Assembly: GCA_038501195.1 (NCBI GenBank)
Contig: JBBPUQ010000001.1
Location: 3,596,001 to 3,660,000, forward strand
Length of the DNA stretch: 64,000 bases
Origin: Nemania diffusa
Taxonomy: Eukaryota > Ascomycota > Sordariomycetes > Xylariales > Xylariaceae
Direction: 5' to 3'
Both the position numbers and the translations under genes were made by a program. Shown in pieces: positions 14,331-26,949 of this stretch; position 1 is the first letter of the stretch, and each line of letters opens with the position of its first letter. The notes beneath the pieces are model-generated. The model was not told where the DNA came from, made no database searches, and saw nothing but the letters and a program-made list of their open reading frames with translations.

Positions 14331-16455
14331 TAGTCCAGATAACGAAGACCATGGCAATGATTAGATGCGATAGAGTGCAATATAGTCGTCTAGCACGCGC
14401 AGCTCGTTGTCCTCAGGTAGGCATTTGCCGGGTGGCCGGGGCCCATGCTCATAGTAGAACGCACAACGTACCCGGATTCACTTGCGTATCATGACAAGAT
14501 AAGCGGACGCGCAGGCGAGAGACACGAGGAGTATGTACGTAGGGATGGTGGCGTATGCGGACTAGGCGGTCTAAACAAGAGTCTCAGGAGCGGGAATGGA
14601 CTCTAGGTTTTGCGACGTCGAAAAGATAGCGGGTTTAGAACGCAGGTTCAGCCGCGAGAAGCTGAACCGAGACAAGCATAAGCTAGGATGGATTGATTTC
14701 TAGGGTAGCGGGTTGGTGGCCGGACTCTTCACAGGACTGCAACGTCTACAGCGGACGAGGTTCGGTGCGACGCTGATACGCCAGATTCAGGGGAGAAGGC
14801 GGCGTGCTGGGGAGAAGAGCGGTTGAACGGTGCCAATGCAAATGCGAGCGGCGGTCGACAGCGGCACTATCGATGTAACTACGTGTAGAACGGAAAACCT
14901 AACACTGAAGGTATATACTGTACAGAGTAATGGTGGTCGGTGGTCTCGGTGGTGATGGTGGCAGTGGCAGTGGCAGCAGTTGTAGTGTGTAGTGGTAAGT
15001 AATGGTGGTGGTAGTGGCGGGTGTAGAGTGAGTGCGCGCAGGTGCGACGGCGGCTACTTCTTTCTCTCTCGTTGTTCTGTTGTTCTGGTGGCTTTCCTGC
15101 CCAGAGTCTGCACCACTTAAGGGAGACTGCTGCAGCTGCTAGCTACTCTCTACCTACAGCGCTGGAATAGGTAGCAGCAGATGGTTGGGTTGTTCAGGTG
15201 TTGGGGTCGCACTTGTATACATTATGGCAAATGAGAGGCAATTGTAGGGTTGTCGAACGACCGATTAGGATTAGCGGGGTATCTGAGGAGGGGATGATGG
15301 AGATGGCTGGTACAGAATATGGCTTAGTCATTCGTGGCTTTGGTGCTGTAAAACACCCCGAGACCACCCTACCTACATACACCACACACTAACTTAATGC
15401 CAGACAACCCCTCCCGGCAACTACTAAACTAAGTAAATAGGCAGGTAAGTACCTACTTAGACATACCGAGACTTATTACCTTGCGAAATTATATAGTATT
15501 AAAATTAACTAATATGCTAAGTCGCTGCTATCTCATTATAGCCTAGCAAGCACTTAGCTTATACTCATTTAGCATAATAACTTAATAGTTAAATATAAAG
15601 GCCGAACTTATTTATATATACTTAATAAATGTATAAAATCATGCTTGGATAATAGTTCTATTAGGTGTATGCAAATAAAGCTTGGCCTTCACTGTGCCGA
15701 GTGGGCATTCCTACATAATCGATAAATTGGGCTTAGAGTGCCCGCCGCTTTTGCTGAGGCTCGGCTCATCCATCTCAGGCAGCTAGCTAAGCGCACAATT
15801 TGTGTATAGTTTATACAAACTAAACGGTTCGCATGCCTTTCTTGCCGACCGTATTATGCTACTAAAAGGTGGCTAACTTTAATTCAAGTGCCTCTCTTGT
15901 TGAAAACAGATAACCGCACAGATAATCCGTGCTGCTACCACGGCGCACTATTGTGTAAATAGGGTAAGTTGAAGGAAGGGCTAGTTGATACAGAGTTAAT
16001 GTAGGGGTAAACACGCCGCTATCTGTAGAGCGCCAATTGTTTTTTTATATGTAGAGAATCATAATTTTTGCTGGCCGCTTCCCCACGGGCATCCACTAAT
16101 TGTATGACTTGAATCATCTCTGCTATATTCCCGTTCTACGTTTCTGCGTGCTTGGGTAGTTTATGGTGCCCTGAGAAGTCGCTACAGTCGCACGATCTTG
16201 TAATGCAGGCTGAAATCCGTTTTACGATAAATACGTCTTAAGTCATGCAAGTTTATGTAGGTATTTAGCTTACCTACCTATGCAAAAGCGGGCCAGGATC
16301 AGTCTAGGCTTAGGCTAAAAGCAGCGTGAGGTTCCAATTCTGCTATCTCCCAGGTTAGCTCCCAGCTCCCAGCTCCCAGCTCCCGGTCCCCTAATAGGAC
16401 GTCATTGTAAGATCTCTCCCGAGTCGCTCTTCGACGTCCCTCCAGCGTCTACAAA
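14331..16455. other. Divergent intergenic region between AT-hook gene and VMA5
   Basis: Contains GGT-rich microsatellite-like DNA (about 14930-15020), a marked AT-rich block (about 15480-15660), and a 7-base tandem AGCTCCC repeated about five times (16357-16387) about 70 bases before the VMA5 start codon. No coding segment is supported. Confidence 0.5.
16357..16387. repeat. 7-base tandem repeat AGCTCCC in the VMA5 promoter
   Basis: About five head-to-tail copies of AGCTCCC lie 70-100 bases upstream of the VMA5 start codon, in a CT-rich promoter. Whether it binds a factor is not known. Confidence 0.65.
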
Positions 16456-17901
16456 ATGGCGAAATACGTCCTCATCTCGCTCCCCTCCACCCTCGACTCT
16501 CTTAAAGCCACTATAGGCGACAATGGCACCGTCGTGCCCTTCACCATTCCCAGCTTCAAGATCGGTACCTTGGATGCCCTCGTCCAGCAGGCAGATGACC
16601 TAGCCAAGCTCGATTCAGCCTGCCAGGCCTTAGTCGCCAAGGTTAGCGATTCCCTGCGGACACTATACGACGGAGACGACCAGAAGGCTGCTGAGCAGAA
16701 GGTCGTCAATGACAGTACGGAGCCCGCTGGAATCCATCTGTCATGAGCATGTCATTGACTGTGTTGCAGAACCGACTGACCAGTACCTTCGCTCCTTCAC
16801 TTGGAACACAGTCCGCTACAGAGCCGATAAACCTGTTGGCGAACTCGTTAGCGGCCTACAGAAGGTACCGTTTACTCTCCAATGGCTTTTCAATGGCTCT
16901 CCAATGGAGCTCTAAGTCCCTTCTCTCGTACGCGACATACTATGTTCACGGACCTAAAAACTGATGGAGATCCCGCACACCAAACAGGACCTTGTCACGA
17001 TAGACAACGACGTCAAGGGCAAGCTTAATCAGTACAACCAAGTCAAGACAAACCTTGCGACATTACAGAGAAAACAAAAGTATGGCGGTCAAAACACTCA
17101 CAATGATGAAACTAGGAGAGCTAACTGCTTCGTTGCGATGAATCAGTGGCAATCTGTCTACCAAGTCGCTCACACCTATCGTCGACCCCACGGCCCTTGT
17201 TCAAGATTCCGAGTACTTAGAGACACACTTGATTGCGGTGCCGACAAATCTGCGAAAGGAATTTATCAAGAGCTACGAGACGCTAACGGAGCGGGTAGTT
17301 CCACGGTCAGCCGTAGAACTTGCACACGACGACGAGTTCGTCTTGTACGCGGTAACGACATTTAAAAGGACTGCGGCCGAATTCCAGCAGAAGTGCCGCG
17401 AGCAGAAATGGACACCGCGCCAGTACAAGTACGTCGAGGGCGGCAAGGAGGAGGAGAAGCGCGAGCTCGAGCGCGTAGCTCGCGAGGAGAAGAAGGTCTG
17501 GGGTGAGGCTCTGCGCATGGTCCACACCGGCTGGAGCGAAAGCGTCATGATCTGGGCACATGTTATGGCGCTCCGAGTCTTCGTCGAGTCTGTTCTACGT
17601 TATGGCCTACCTCTAGAGTTCGTGTCTGCTCTCGTACAGGTAAGCTCTCGTACCTCGGATGCCCAGTGAATCTATGCTAATTAGACCGCTACAGACGAAC
17701 TCTAAACTTGCTAAGAAGGTTAAGACAACACTAGACACTACCTACTCATACTTAGGAGGCAATGCTGTTGGTAGGGATAAACGGGGTAAAATAACTAAGG
17801 ACGATGCAGCCTTAACATCGGAAATTGCAGCGGCAGGTGTAGGAGGTCACGGCGAGGGCAACGAGTACACGGCCTACGTTTATTACGAGTTTGAGTTGTA
17901 G
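16456..17901 (+). CDS. VMA5: V-type H+-ATPase subunit C (Vma5)
   Basis: Five exons: 16456-16714, 16770-16864, 16988-17079, 17147-17639 and 17695-17901, with all phases matching, give 381 residues, close to the 392 of yeast Vma5. The start MAKYVLISLPST, the middle VDPTALVQDSEYLETHLIAV, TPRQYKYVEGGKEEE and ENVLRYGLPLEF-like VESVLRYGLPLEF, and the end YTAYVYYEFEL are diagnostic. Subunit C is the V1 stalk protein that links the catalytic head to Vo through the peripheral stators and controls reversible disassembly of the pump on vacuoles. The second intron (123 bases) is the longest and its acceptor CAAACAG is the least certain junction. The gene is convergent with APS kinase. Confidence 0.95.
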
Positions 17902-18142
17902 TGTAACTACGACACGGATCCCCCGTCTCAGCAGGCTGGCTCGGCCTTTTTACCACCGATGGATTAATCATTATTATATCCCCCGTCAGAGAAGTAGCAG
18001 AAGCAGCTGTATTATGGCATCATAGAATTGGAGAAACATCCTCTCGGAGCTAGGGGGGGAAAATGAAATCTATTCATTAATACATTTGGACATCTATCCC
18101 CATGTGGCGGGCACTTCCCCTGTTCTTCTCTTTGCGTTTTAT

Positions 18143-19395
18143 TTACTTGGAAGCGGGAATCAGTCCCTTGGCTTCCAACCAGGCGACGATGTCGACGACG
18201 CATTCCTCGACGGATTTTTCAGCGGTGCGGATGGTGATCTCGGGGTTCTCGGGGGCCTCGTACGGGGAACTGATGCCGGTGAAGTCCTTGATGACGCCGG
18301 CGCGGGCCTTCTTGTAAAGGCCCTTGGGATCGCGCTGCTCGGCCACCTCGATGGGGACCTCGACGTAGACCTCGATGAAGGGGATGGGCTCGTCGGTGGA
18401 GCCGGCGGACTTGGCGGCGTGGAGGTCGCGCGCGAGCTCGCGGTCTGCCTTGAAGGGCGAGATGAAAGATGTCAGGGCGATGGTCGAGGAGTCGGCGAAG
18501 AGCTTGGCGACCTGTATTTATAAGGAGGTATGTTAGAGGAGATCTATATATTTACGTGCCTCTGTGTTATCCCGCCTATGCGTTAGAGCAAACGTACTAC
18601 CCCGTGGTAGAAGGGGTCCTATAGAGTAAAACTCTCTCTACAAAAAAAAAAAGCGACATACCTCGCCGATCCGCCGGATGTTCTCGGTGCGGTCCTTGTC
18701 GGAGAAGCCGAGGTCTTTGTTGAGGCCGAAGCGCACGTTGTCGCCGTCAAGGCGGTAGGCGGCGAGCCCGAGGTGTAGTAGGTGCTGCTCGAGGGCCGTG
18801 GCCACGGTCGACTTGCCCGAGGCCGAGAGGCCGGTAAACCACAGCGTAAAGCCCTGCTGCTTGCGCAGCTCGTTGCGCTCGCCGCGCGACAGGGACGGGT
18901 GCCAGGTGATGTTGCTGTCGTGTTGGATGGCGCTCGTTAGCTAGTTGCCCTCTGTGTCTGGCATTCTCCTTTCCGTTTCCGCCCCGCTTCTCCCTTTCTC
19001 ATTTGGTCGCGTCTTTAAGCGTGGCGAACTTGCGCGCCTTGCCCTCGCATTGTAGCGACATAAGTATACGATGGTTGCGCAGACGTCCGGGTGATGAATT
19101 TGAATCGACCAGAAAGGACAATCATTATACCACCAATGAAACACTTAGGCCCGATGCCAATGGCTCACCCATATAGAGCTATAGGTGTTGTAACCTCTCG
19201 TCGCTTGACGTCAGATATGGTAGTGGTGGTGGTGGTGGTGGTGATAATACATGGCCCCAAGATGAGTGAGCATCCGATGGCGGGGGAGGGGCAGAGACAA
19301 ATGCGATATAGGTGCACGATAATGATAAACGATAGCCAACCAGAACCCATGCAAATCAATAGATAAAAATAGGAAGTAAATACTTACGTCGCCAT
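18143..19395 (-). CDS. MET14: Adenylylsulfate (APS) kinase
   Basis: Three exons: 19395-19388 (ATGGCGAC), 18914-18662 and 18511-18143, total 209 residues. The enzyme phosphorylates adenylylsulfate to PAPS, the second step of sulfate activation for cysteine/methionine synthesis and sulfation. The P-loop is GLSASGKST (residues 31-39); [45 protein letters not shown] and [16 protein letters not shown] follow in the family order. The first coding exon is only 8 bases, followed by a 473-base intron with a perfect GTAAGT donor and a GCTAACG branch point near 18935; the phase and the motif MATNITWHPS support it. Codons are strongly G/C-ended, as expected of a highly expressed gene. Confidence 0.93.
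19219..19243. repeat. GGT trinucleotide microsatellite within the APS kinase intron
   Basis: A run of about eight GGT units lies inside the long first intron of the APS kinase gene. Confidence 0.7.
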
Positions 19396-20403
19396 TCTTG
19401 CTTTTTTTGATTAACTCAGTTTTAAAGATAAGAATTAAGTGAAGAAATCCAACAACTGTGTTTCTTCAGGTGACAAAAATGATATAACAGTCTATATGTG
19501 CGTGTCTAATGCGTCTCTCCGACAGACAGAAAAATTCGAATGTAGGTAGTAAGTAGCGCTGGGGTTGGTTGTTGCGTAGGTAGGTATTCATACGTTATAA
19601 GTGCCGAGCCAGAATGGAAACGGGATTACGAATGCTGAAGGGGAAACGCTGTTTCTGATTCGACTACCAGGGGACCCTAGATTCCACTAGTCTAGGTACC
19701 CGGGCTAATCAGCTACGACTATCCTTCCAAATCGGTTCCTACCTCAAGTAGAACTCCGCTGATCTGGCAGTCGGTGTTGTATAATAGGAAAACCGCCCGT
19801 CCAGCATCTCGAAGGACCATCAACATCATAATGCGTTACTCACTCGTGAATTACTAGTTGCTATATAGGTATTCTAATACTAACTTGCACAAGTAGGCAG
19901 GTCGATTTTCGAATTAGATCAGCCCAGGATGACTCGTGAATACTAATCTACGCGTACGCAGACCAACACGGTTTTCTTGTCTTACTATTATTAACCCAAC
20001 GCAGGTATGCCCAAATCAATGCGCAAAGCATTATGCTGCCCGGATCTCCCAGACCCGTGATAAATCCTTATAGTTATTATTTGAATTATTTAATGGAAAC
20101 ACATCTTAGTGTCTATTATTTCGATTCCAACACCTGCTTGCTCCTGACGACTTCGAACTCTTGGCAAACGTGCGTGTTCTAAAACTCCGTGTTCATTTCG
20201 CTTCCCGTTGCGCTGCCCGTAATTCTGTATACCTGACACACTCTGGGAAACACTCTCCCAACGCCGTCTATTCAGTAAGCCTGTATAATACATCTCTATT
20301 AAAATCACATCTATCTAGATTTATGGGACGAATCTGTATAACTGAGGTCTGCGCTTTTCTACTTTGTAGGAAAGAATTTCGCTGTTAGCTACATGGGTGT
20401 TAG
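19396..20403. other. Intergenic region
   Basis: Lies between the APS kinase start and the thioesterase stop. It should contain the APS kinase promoter; no clear element for the sulfur regulator was identified by eye. No gene seen. Confidence 0.5.
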
Positions 20404-21367
20404 TTATATATACGCTGCAGTGTGATCGTGCAAGTGATGAATAGAAGTAATACGAACCGCGGCTTGTTTTGGTGATACGAATAATGCCGTAGCCTCAGCG
20501 AGCACCACGGGCGTCTCGCCCTCGCCAACAAGGGTCTCGATGCGCCCCTCAACCCACGCCTTACGTCCCTCAACTCTGGTGGTAGTTGCGCGCAGAACGA
20601 TATAACTATCCGCCTTGGCCGGAGACCGGTAGTTGATATTGAGGTTGGCTGTCATGCCCATCTTATATGGGAGCGCAGCGAAGCAACACCGCGCAAGACC
20701 CTCATCGAGCATCGTCGCTAGTAGGCCACCATGGATAATTCCCGGATGGCCACACAGCTCGTTGCCGAGATAGGATATAGCAACCAAGGACTTGCCGCCC
20801 TCCTCCTCAAAGACAAGCGGAGGCACCACAATGCGCCCGGGGCCCGACAAGAGTCCGCCAGTTAAGTGGTTCCTTCGGTATGCGCCGGGGATTTTCATGT
20901 GCGGTCGCGACTCGGAAAACTCCTCCCGTAATCGCAAGTCTCGAGCTACGGGGTGATTCTTTAAGAACTCGTCGACTGCGCGCGCCTCCTCCGTCTGCGG
21001 CTTGTACATCTCTAACGTGTCTTTGTCTGTAGGGGGATCCATGAGCACATTGATGGTGGGTATCGCGGGATAAATAGTGACTGCGAAGCCGAGGGAGACG
21101 CAGGTGATGCCGATGGCGAAGACGGTGGCGGCACGGCGGAGGAGCGAGGGTCTATTAATCGATACATCTAGAGGGCCCGAAAGATTGGAAGTTAGATAGG
21201 TTGCAGAAGAACGAGTAAAAGTTGCCGAGCGGTTGCCTACCTGGTGCAACAGCGACCGAACTAGCAGAGCGATAGACAATGGGCCGAGATGCCTCGGGGA
21301 AAAAGGCGGTATACGGAGGCCAGCGAGTGAGGGCCCGGCCTCGCAACGTTCGCAAGGCGAGGGACAT
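20404..21367 (-). CDS. Hotdog-fold (PaaI-type) thioesterase, membrane-anchored
   Basis: Exons 21367-21241 and 21167-20404 (73-base intron, GTAGGC to CTCTAG) encode 296 residues. The amino end MSLALRTLRGRALTRW is Arg-rich without acidic residues, like a mitochondrial targeting peptide, and a hydrophobic helix (about residues 52-72, VFAIGITCVSLGFAV) follows. The domain segment HPGIIHGGLLATMLDEGLARCCF is the classical hotdog core of acyl-CoA thioesterases, with the Gly-Gly and Asp/Glu at the active site, then TANLNINYRSPAKADSYIVLRA. Fungal relatives are annotated as thioesterase-superfamily proteins; the substrate is unknown. It is divergent from the small gene at 22330. Confidence 0.85.
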
Positions 21368-22329
21368 GGGCGCGACTGAATGAGGGAACGACGAATGAAC
21401 CGAGTCTACCGTTAGGTGTGCAGTTGAGGGATCGGCGCGAAAATAAGCCGACAGAGTGATTGGGATTCTCCAGCTGCACTGCCTATACAGCAGGCCGACA
21501 GTTGAGCAGTGAAAGGACGTTGGTGTTGAGGATGCTACCGCAGAAAGCCGTCGCCGACACGCCAACTTTTCGGTTGGTCTCTCCGTCTAAGACCCGAGGC
21601 ACCGGTATCTAGGTACCTACCCCGTGCCAGGCATGTTGTCACACCCACCTAACTTACAAGGATGCAGTGGGGCGTGCTCTAAAGATAGGTACCTACTGTT
21701 CTTAGGACAACCCTACAGCATATAAGTGCATAGAAATATATCCACTTGACACCTTTATACTTCATATAAGTAGCACTATAGCTTTAACAAACTTCTCTGT
21801 CATAACTTCGAAGTGAGGGCTCATAGGCTAGCTATATAGATGGTTTAGCAATCAGTTGATATCAAATTTATACTATCTACGATATAGATATAATACGTTT
21901 TCTACACGCAAGGAGATCTATCTAGCGCCATTCATCATATAAGTACAGGATAAACTTTACCTAACAATTATGTCTAACGTCGATCTGATATTAATAACTT
22001 AACCTACATATACATCTAGGTAGTTATAGCTTTTGCGGAGCCGAATCTGTAGGGACCAACGGCCTAAGATCTAGATACATGGAAGCCATTGGCCGAGGAG
22101 AAACTGGTAGCGTTATGAGAGAGAACAGCCCCTCCTCACCCGCTTTCTGCCAAACACAAGTATTGCGTCACCTTAGGAAGCTTGTAACACCCATAACTTC
22201 CAAGGCATTTGGCGAAACGAGCACGGGCTTCTTCCCGCCGTATAAGTAGATTGCCTTGGACTCGTATACTTCCCGTATCATTACACTTCATAGCCATCCG
22301 TAAACATACCAATCCAATAATTCATCATC
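21368..22329. other. Divergent intergenic region
   Basis: AT-rich between about 21710 and 22030. A TATA-like TATAAGTA at 22241 is about 90 bases before the ATG of the small gene. No coding segment seen. Confidence 0.5.
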
Positions 22330-22973
22330 ATGGTAAGTCCACAGACAACTAATACCATGCTACATGACATAAAAACATCACAACACAACTGACCGGGCGT
22401 GTACACCCAGGCCACCGCCGAGACCGTAGACCTAGGCCCTCCCCACGCGCCCAAGGAGGAGTCCCTCAGAGCCTTCGCCGAGGTAGAGCCCGACCTAAAG
22501 CGGGAGCTTCTTCACCTGAAGCACACCTATCTCAGTAAGTGCAACACCTAGATAATCTACCCCGCCGCCGCCCCCTTGCGCGCGAAGCAATCCCAGTCTC
22601 TCCCCAACGCAACTCTCCACTAGATAGATAGACCTAACCGCGCGAACAAAACAACGCAGAGCACGAGCCCGAGTACTTCGCCGCGGTGCAGCACCTCCCC
22701 GACAGCGAGCTCACGGGCTTCGGCAGCGCCGACTTCGAGACGGTGCGCGTCGCCCAGTCCGCCTACGGCATCCACCTGCTGGGCAAGGTCCGCATCCCCG
22801 CCCTGCCCGCCGACGAGGGCGGCCCCGCGTACCTGCACGTGCGCTTTTTCGTTTCCGACGAGCCCGCCAAGCTGCACGGCATCCACACCGAGGAGCGCGA
22901 GGAGCCCGGCGGCGGCAAGCGGTACCGTGCCATCTTCACCAGGGACGACGCTCTCGAGTGGTTTGACACGTGA
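22330..22973 (+). CDS. Small conserved-looking protein of unknown function
   Basis: Three exons: 22330-22332 (the ATG alone), 22411-22534 and 22660-22973, giving 146 residues. Donors GTAAGT (twice) and acceptors ACCCAG and ACGCAG are good and every phase matches. The product (MATAETVDLGPPHAP, then EPEYFAAVQHLPDSELTGFGSADFE, ending DDALEWFDT) is soluble, acidic and has no signal peptide, membrane segment or motif I recognise. Strongly G/C-ended codons argue that it is a real, well-expressed gene. Its 3' end converges on MAK21 with about 200 bases between. The reading of the first exon relies on splice-site logic; a different start upstream cannot be excluded. Confidence 0.75.
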
Positions 22974-23180
22974 GGTGAGCGAGAAGCGCTGCGATGTGAG
23001 AGGTGACGAAGGTACGGTTGGATAAATCGGGAGAGTGAAAATGGTTAGGCGTGGGCAAATTCACGTATATGTAAGGATTGGGAATAATTTAGTACCTCGT
23101 TCAACTTTTTTTTATTCATGTATTCATTATGTACCTTGACAAAACTAGCCGTATGTATAGCGATCACCTAGATCGGCGTC

Positions 23181-26100
23181 CTACGCGTCGTCTGCATCTT
23201 GGGCAAGCATTTCAGCATAGTCTTCGGCAGAAGCGAAAAGAGGCAGTGCCTTCAGTGCCTTCTTTTTCTTCTTGCGTTCTGATTCTGGCTTCTCGTCCTT
23301 CATTCCATCCTCGGCAGCGGGCCCATCTCCGTCATCATCAGCACCTCCCTCAATCTCCTCATCGCTAAAGTCCATGTCCGAATCATCTAGGTTAAATTCA
23401 TCTTCGTCATCGTCCTCGTCCATAGCCTTCCTAAAGTCCTTCTCCGAGTCGTCGAGACTCATCATGTCGTCGAAATCGGCCCCATCGTCCGAGTCTTCCT
23501 GGATCTCAGGGCGCGAGTTCACCAACGCATCCCAAATCTCATCTTCATTAGCTTCCTCGTCCTCTCCCTCGCCTGTAGCATCCTTCTTCGCTTTTCGTTT
23601 CTGTGAACGTTCAGTTTGACCAGGCTTGCCCATTTGCGTGAAGTATTCATGGAAGAAAGCATCCTCTACGGCTATGTCGCTATTCTTCTTGTTCCAGAAT
23701 GATGCCGAGTTCACCGAATCAGCATCTTTCATGGAAGATTTGCTTGACAAGAGAAGTTGGTTCTGGCCACTAGCTGCTATCGGCTGCATGATAGAAGCAC
23801 CCTTTGCCTGGTCCGTAGCCTTTGCGTTCTTGTATACGAACTTGTCCAAAAACGCGATGAGCGTATGATTTGCCAGCTCAGGTTTCTGGCTCGCCTTCTC
23901 ACCGTTGAGAAGGCTTCTGGCGAAGACGTCGACCGAGGGATGGTAATGCTTTAAGAACGGCAATATCTCCCATAAGCAGCTGAGGTGTGCATTACTATAT
24001 TCGGGGTTGCGTTTCCGTCCGTCATAGGCATTGACGACCTCGGGTGTCTGAACCCCGTCAGCAGCGTTGTCTAACGAAGCGTCTAACGCCACAGGCAGCG
24101 TCGTCTCTTCAACATCATTATCTTCTGGCACACTAAGTAGTGTCTTAAGATCGGGGAAGGCGGCAGATAGTTCAATGGCAAGATAAATGATACCACAAAC
24201 GAAGGAAGGCTGATGTAGATATATAATCTGTAACATCCGCTTGACGAAAGCTTTGACGCGACGAACATCAACGTCTGTCTTCAGGCTCCGGTACAAGAGG
24301 TTGAGATATAAATATTGTTTTGATGAGGTAATAAGACGTGGGTCGAGCAGTGACTCGTACAAAGTTCGATAATACCTTTCTGTAGCAAGCTGTCTATTTG
24401 CTGATAGTTGTTGTATTAACATTAGAGCTTGTATACTGGTGTTGAAGTTGGAGGAGTGAGTGATGCGGAATAAGGTATCAAGATGCGACTCGAGACTAAA
24501 TAATATTAGCAAGATAAATGTTATGGTATAATTTTTCAATTATAATACTCACGTGGATTGGTCCGCTTGGGAAAAGGGAACAGCTCGGTTCACACCAGTA
24601 AGGATTGCCGAGACTAGCTTTTCAGCGGCCTCTGTCTCACTAGCGACGACCTTGGTCTTTTCGTCTGTATCTTTGGATGGCCTTGTCTTCCTTTTCAGTT
24701 TCCCGTTCTTTTCTTGCTTAGGGCCATCGAGTGCACGATCGAGATGACCCAACTCTCCGCTTTTTAGCAAGGACAAAAACATGCCGAAATAAATTCTTAG
24801 TAAGGAGTCCGCGATTTCAGGTTCTTTTGTGCTTAATATGGTCTGGTTTAGGGTATTGACAGCATAGTATTTGGCGCGGTTGTTTTGTCCGGACCGAAAG
24901 ATGACATCTTGCTCTACAGAACGCACAACCACTTGTTTCATGCGGGGATGCGTAGTTAGCAGTTGAAGCAAGAGATAAGACGCTCTTGATGCAATCTTCC
25001 TGTCTCGGTCGCCAAGTTTATTCACTAGCAAACGAAGAAGATTGGATTCTTGTTCAGGTTTGTCCCGCAGCAGAGCAAAAACCTGGTCAACGGCCTTTGT
25101 TCTAGCGTACTCAACCTCGTCGTCACACCATACTTCAAGACTCTGTATCATCTTGAAGTAAGCATCTTTCAGCCAGTCCTCAAAATACCACGATAATAAA
25201 TGCGCTTTGGTGATCTTCCCGGGGAGTACCTGTCCTGCAGACCAAGTCTTGGTGTTGTACTTTTGTAGGGTCCCAATGAGACCGAGCTGAGAGGCAAAGG
25301 TGCGTAGTCGTCTGTCGGAGGGCAGAACCATGCCCGGGCCAAGAAGATCAACCAAGGCAGCAAGAGCCGCCAGTGCTGCACCACGACTTCGCTTTGCTCC
25401 CAACGCCATCAAGTTCTCAAAGGCCTTGATGTTGTGCACTGGTGACTCCTGAATGGCAAGGGTTAAAGCAGACACTTTATCAGACATGGTACCAGAGGAC
25501 ATGATGGTGGACATGAACTTGCGAGAAGACGAGGCCGCAAATGTGGTGCTGTATGCAGCAGTATCTTCATCTAGAATAGTCTTTGCATAATTCTTCAGCG
25601 CTGCCGCTGTTGCTGCATAAGGTGCTACGTCGTCCGATGTTGAGCTGGGAAGAGTTTTGAGTTCCACAGCATGCCAATCAGGACGGGGCTCAAAGATCTT
25701 CATGTACATTAGCTTCAGCATACAGCAAGGGCTGCGTGTTGGAGAGGCTTACTAACCGTTTTCCTCTTGGGATCTAGAGTTGGGGTTGCCTCAATTTCTT
25801 CATCGTCGTCATCGTCGTCGTCGTCGTCGTGCTGCACATCTTCGTCATTATTCCTGGGGACCTCATCGTTGACTTGATCATCTTCATTATCCTCGGCGTC
25901 AGACTCCTCGCTAGCAGGATCTTGAACTACCTGATCGAAACCAAGACCAGCTGCGAAACTTGCAAGCTCGGCGCGCAGTAGCTTATCTGCACCTTTGCTC
26001 CCTGTTTGGTTGTTGACAGCCTCGTCGTCCGAATCAATATCCCCTACTAGTTTATAATCGTCTTCGTCGCCCCCGAGGGCCTTTATTTCGTCAAGTAAGA

Positions 26101-26518
26101 AGTTGGTATCGCCTGGCTTCGAGGGTTTTTGGTCTTGGTCTTGGGGTTTAGAGTGGCGCTCTCTTAGATGCGTAGTCGGTTTGCCGTTCATTTTGCCATC
26201 GGGTCTGGCATTAGGTTTGGTATTGGGTTTGGTATTAGGTCTGGCATTGGACTCTCGATCTCTAGCCTGCACGTGAGATTTCGTGTGAGGTTTTGAATTC
26301 GGCTTTCCATTCGGCTTTTCATTCGGATTGCCGTTTTTTGAATGGTCGGGCTTGCCTTGCTGGTTCCTCTTCTTCGCCGGTGGCTGCGCAGTGTCTATCG
26401 GTTGGTCTAGTTTCCTCTTGCCTTTGCTGGTTTTGGAGTCGGGCTTTTTAATTTCAGCAAGTTTGCTGTCAAGCTTGGCGGTCAATTTAGACAAGGCGAC
26501 TTCGTCAAAGCTCGCCAT
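23181..26518 (-). CDS. MAK21: Mak21/Noc1 ribosome-biogenesis protein (CBF/Mak21 domain)
   Basis: Exons 26518-25757, 25697-24553 and 24495-23181 encode 1073 residues. Yeast Mak21/Noc1 acts in the nucleolus with Noc2 to assemble and export the pre-60S particle; the metazoan relative is CEBPZ. Visible landmarks are an amino-terminal Lys/Asn/Pro-rich tail with repeated NxKPN-like units, an acidic run (about residues 225-245), RPDWHAVEL, DKVSALTLAIQESPVHN, GDRDRKIASRASYLLLQLL, YYAVNTLNQTILS, then HSSNFNTSIQALMLIQQL and KQYLYLNLLYRSLKTD of the CBF domain, and a second acidic/Lys-rich carboxyl tail. Intron 1 (59 bases) has an alternative acceptor at 25713; I chose 25698 for its branch-point spacing. 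Promoter shared with the divergent ProRS gene. Confidence 0.92.
25797..25840. repeat. Trinucleotide repeat encoding an Asp-rich run in Mak21
   Basis: A run of CGT/CAT units on the plus strand encodes consecutive aspartates on the minus strand in the acidic region of Mak21. Such runs are prone to length variation. Confidence 0.7.
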
Positions 26519-26949
26519 TTTCGTGGATATTTAAACGGTTCGGGCTTGCGTAAGTAGAATCGCATGAGGCTTGGAACTTAACGACGATTTAGACGAGTGT
26601 ATAAAAAAAAATCCAGGACTAAAAGAAAAAAAGTTAAGCGGGGCGAGGCTCTGTAGTCAAGATTCCAATTGCCAATCAGGTAAGAGGTACATACAGTGGC
26701 CCCCGCTAGTGCAGTTTTACAGGCCCCTCTTCATACCTAAAGCTGCAAAAGCTAGGTAGTTTCGAACCAACTTGATCTTGTAGGTACATCTACGTATTAT
26801 GACTTTGCGATTATTCCCATCTTTATAAAAGTTAATTAAAAACCAACACTCAGGTGAGGTAGTTTTTATTTCTTCTTTCGAGCTAGATAAAACTTTAGGT
26901 CTAGTCTGTTATCACGGTAAAATGAACGACCCATGATACGATAGTTGAG
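26519..26949. promoter_or_regulatory. Shared divergent promoter of MAK21 and mitochondrial ProRS
   Basis: The two start codons lie about 430 bases apart in opposite directions, so the promoters must share this stretch. Poly-A tracts occur at about 26602-26635. No specific site is recognised. Confidence 0.55.
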
